Source: Fervidicoccaceae archaeon
GTDB lineage: Archaea > Thermoproteota > Thermoprotei_A > Sulfolobales > Fervidicoccaceae
Direction of reading: 5' to 3'
Assembly (NCBI GenBank): GCA_038734945.1
Contig: JAVYOA010000002.1
Coordinates: 1-64,000 of the forward strand
Length of the DNA: 64,000 nucleotides
Shown here: positions 62,982 through 64,000 of the stretch, in pieces
How the letters are laid out: every line of letters starts with the position of its first letter
Position numbering within the stretch: the stretch's first letter is position 1
The notes under the pieces: model-generated
Told to the model about the DNA's origin: nothing
The model's database searches: none
Seen by the model: the letters and a program-made list of their open reading frames with translations, nothing else
Program-made: the position numbers and the translations under genes

Positions 62982-64000
62982 TCATCTTGGAATTGAAAAT
63001 AGAGGAATTAGCAAAATATTTATTGTTATGAGTGCTACTGCAACACTCGCAGCCGCCAAGATAGCAGAGTGCTTGAACCCGCCAGCCACTGATGTAGTTA
63101 CAGACTTTCCAACCAGCAGACCTGCTAACCAAGAATTCAGAATAAGGCTCAAGAGCAGCTGAAAGGTTAATGTAGAAAGGTATATTGGATTTATTGCCAT
63201 GGAAGATCCCACAGCACCTCCTGGACCCATAGGCTGCATTATGCTGATGGAGCTAACCATTAGATATATTATCATTACTGTTGACACTATGTTCAAAATC
63301 GATCCCAAGTATGGAAGAAAGGTATCGGTCCTCAGAGCTGATTTAAGCTGTGTCTCGAAGTCAGAGAGCCTTCTGCCATAAGAAGCTATTGTATCAAGAA
63401 GCTGCGGGGTTCCACCTCCATATTCTATAATATCAACTAGCATTCTCATTATTGTTCTCATGAACCAGTTCTTATATCCGAGAATTGCAAGCCTTACCGA
63501 TCTCTTTATGTTTAATCCTATTTGAAGAGATGCGGAGAGCTTTTTCAGCACTGGGTTAAAGCTACCATAGTCCCTTGAGCTAAGATAGATTATGCTCTTT
63601 TCTGGATTGAGTCCTGCTTTTCTTATCTCTGATAAATCTGTAAGGAAGGAGCCAAGGTATCTCACTACCCCTCTTTCCCTTGTATCTATCCTTTTCCATT
63701 CAAGCATTGGGGGTATTGATGCTGCAATGAAGAAAAAGCCAATAGCGGAAATTGCTATCGTCATGTTTGTTCTATCTGGAGTAATGAAGGCTTTGTAGCC
63801 TCCCATAGCCATCAATATGGAGAAAATGAGTGCTCCTGAGGGAACAGATATAAAAAGCGAAAGATACGGCTCCAGGTAGGATACGTGATATTTCGGTAAC
63901 GTTCCTCCAACAATCGCTATCATGAATATTGTCAACATGGGCATGAGTATAAAGTTGAACATTATTATCATTAGAGTGACATTTGTTGAAGTTCCAATGA
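62982..64000 (-). CDS. Type IV pilus platform protein (T2SSF/TadC/ArlJ-like), partial
   Basis: The frame stays open through base 64000, so the N-terminal part lies outside the window; ATG 63971 is only an internal Met. Visible: several long hydrophobic helices and a cytoplasmic T2SSF domain with VRYLGSFLTDLSEIRKAG, DIIEYGGGTPQLLDTIA and SDFETQLKSALRTDTFLPY. It should work with an assembly ATPase to extrude the pilins encoded downstream. Confidence 0.85.
   Translation of the reverse strand, partial: IGTSTNVTLMIIMFNFILMPMLTIFMIAIVGGTLPKYHVSYLEPYLSLFISVPSGALIFSILMAMGGYKAFITPDRTNMTIAISAIGFFFIAASIPPMLEWKRIDTRERGVVRYLGSFLTDLSEIRKAGLNPEKSIIYLSSRDYGSFNPVLKKLSASLQIGLNIKRSVRLAILGYKNWFMRTIMRMLVDIIEYGGGTPQLLDTIASYGRRLSDFETQLKSALRTDTFLPYLGSILNIVSTVMIIYLMVSSISIMQPMGPGGAVGSSMAINPIYLSTLTFQLLLSLILNSWLAGLLVGKSVTTSVAGGFKHSAILAAASVAVALITINILLIPLFSIPR

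Overview
The window reads as a gene-dense chromosome segment from a thermophilic crenarchaeon (Thermoproteota). Supporting signs are archaeal RNA polymerase subunit Rpo12, a proteasome beta subunit, a crenarchaeal-type single-OB SSB, archaeal type II GAPDH, CTP-dependent riboflavin kinase, archaeal type IV pilins with a PibD-like peptidase, tRNA genes with bulge-helix-bulge (BHB) introns and no encoded CCA, a C/D box sRNA, and TATA-like boxes. Several genes have GTG or TTG starts and short GGAGG/GGTGA-type ribosome binding sites. The family mix, including archaeal cytochrome bd of the CydAA' type, fits Acidilobales, Fervidicoccales or Desulfurococcales-like lineages; I cannot name the genus.

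The most striking feature is a trans-split initiator tRNA-Met. Its 5' half (bases 1-30) is encoded at 38731-38761 on the plus strand. Its 3' half (bases 31-73) is encoded at 36269-36333 on the minus strand. The 5' half has a trailer and the 3' half a leader that are complementary over about 16 pairs, including an uninterrupted 11-bp block, and they form a canonical BHB with a CGCG/CGCG core. The 3' half also carries a 22-nt canonical intron at 37/38. Joining the pieces gives a complete initiator tRNA with A1:U72, the GGG/CCC anticodon stem and the CTCATAA loop. Other RNA genes are tRNA-Leu(GAG), tRNA-Pro(GGG) with a 20-nt intron, tRNA-Arg(TCG), and a C/D box guide RNA at 20249-20310.

Layout. 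1-2.9 kb: 3' part of a glycosyltransferase, a 1.37-kb gene-poor stretch and an AEC permease. 3-16 kb: a V4R-like protein, class II HMG-CoA reductase (mevalonate pathway), a CpgS-like P-loop protein, a class III aminotransferase, Nramp, a large SF2 helicase divergent from an agmatinase-family gene, Rpo12, an acylaminoacyl-peptidase and a ferritin-like protein. 16.5-21 kb: a 5'-truncated TauE gene, a DUF134 regulator with a small Gly/Trp-rich protein, a B12-binding radical SAM operon, the sRNA and a phosphoribosyltransferase. 21-28 kb: methylthioadenosine phosphorylase with a SIS-like gene, GAPDH, a Thr1-less proteasome beta subunit, then a tight EndoV-RibK-rhomboid-CDF series. 28-35 kb: ClC channel, CydAA' oxidase, and a DAACS symporter.

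35-46 kb: EndoIII, a THUMP-like protein, the split tRNA halves around RNase HI, nitrilase, SSB and a PqqD-like protein, then ferredoxin and a methionine-synthesis group (MTHFR-like plus two MetE-type barrels). 44-49 kb: hydrogenase maturation genes hypCE and hypDF, divergent from one another. 49-54.5 kb: MATE, a QueT/EcfA/EcfT vitamin-type importer, a TnpB remnant and TatA/TatC. 54.6-58.8 kb: an aconitase-isocitrate dehydrogenase-methylisocitrate lyase-type operon. 58.8-64 kb: a type IV pilus cluster (prepilin peptidase, three pilin-like proteins, and a platform protein running off the end).
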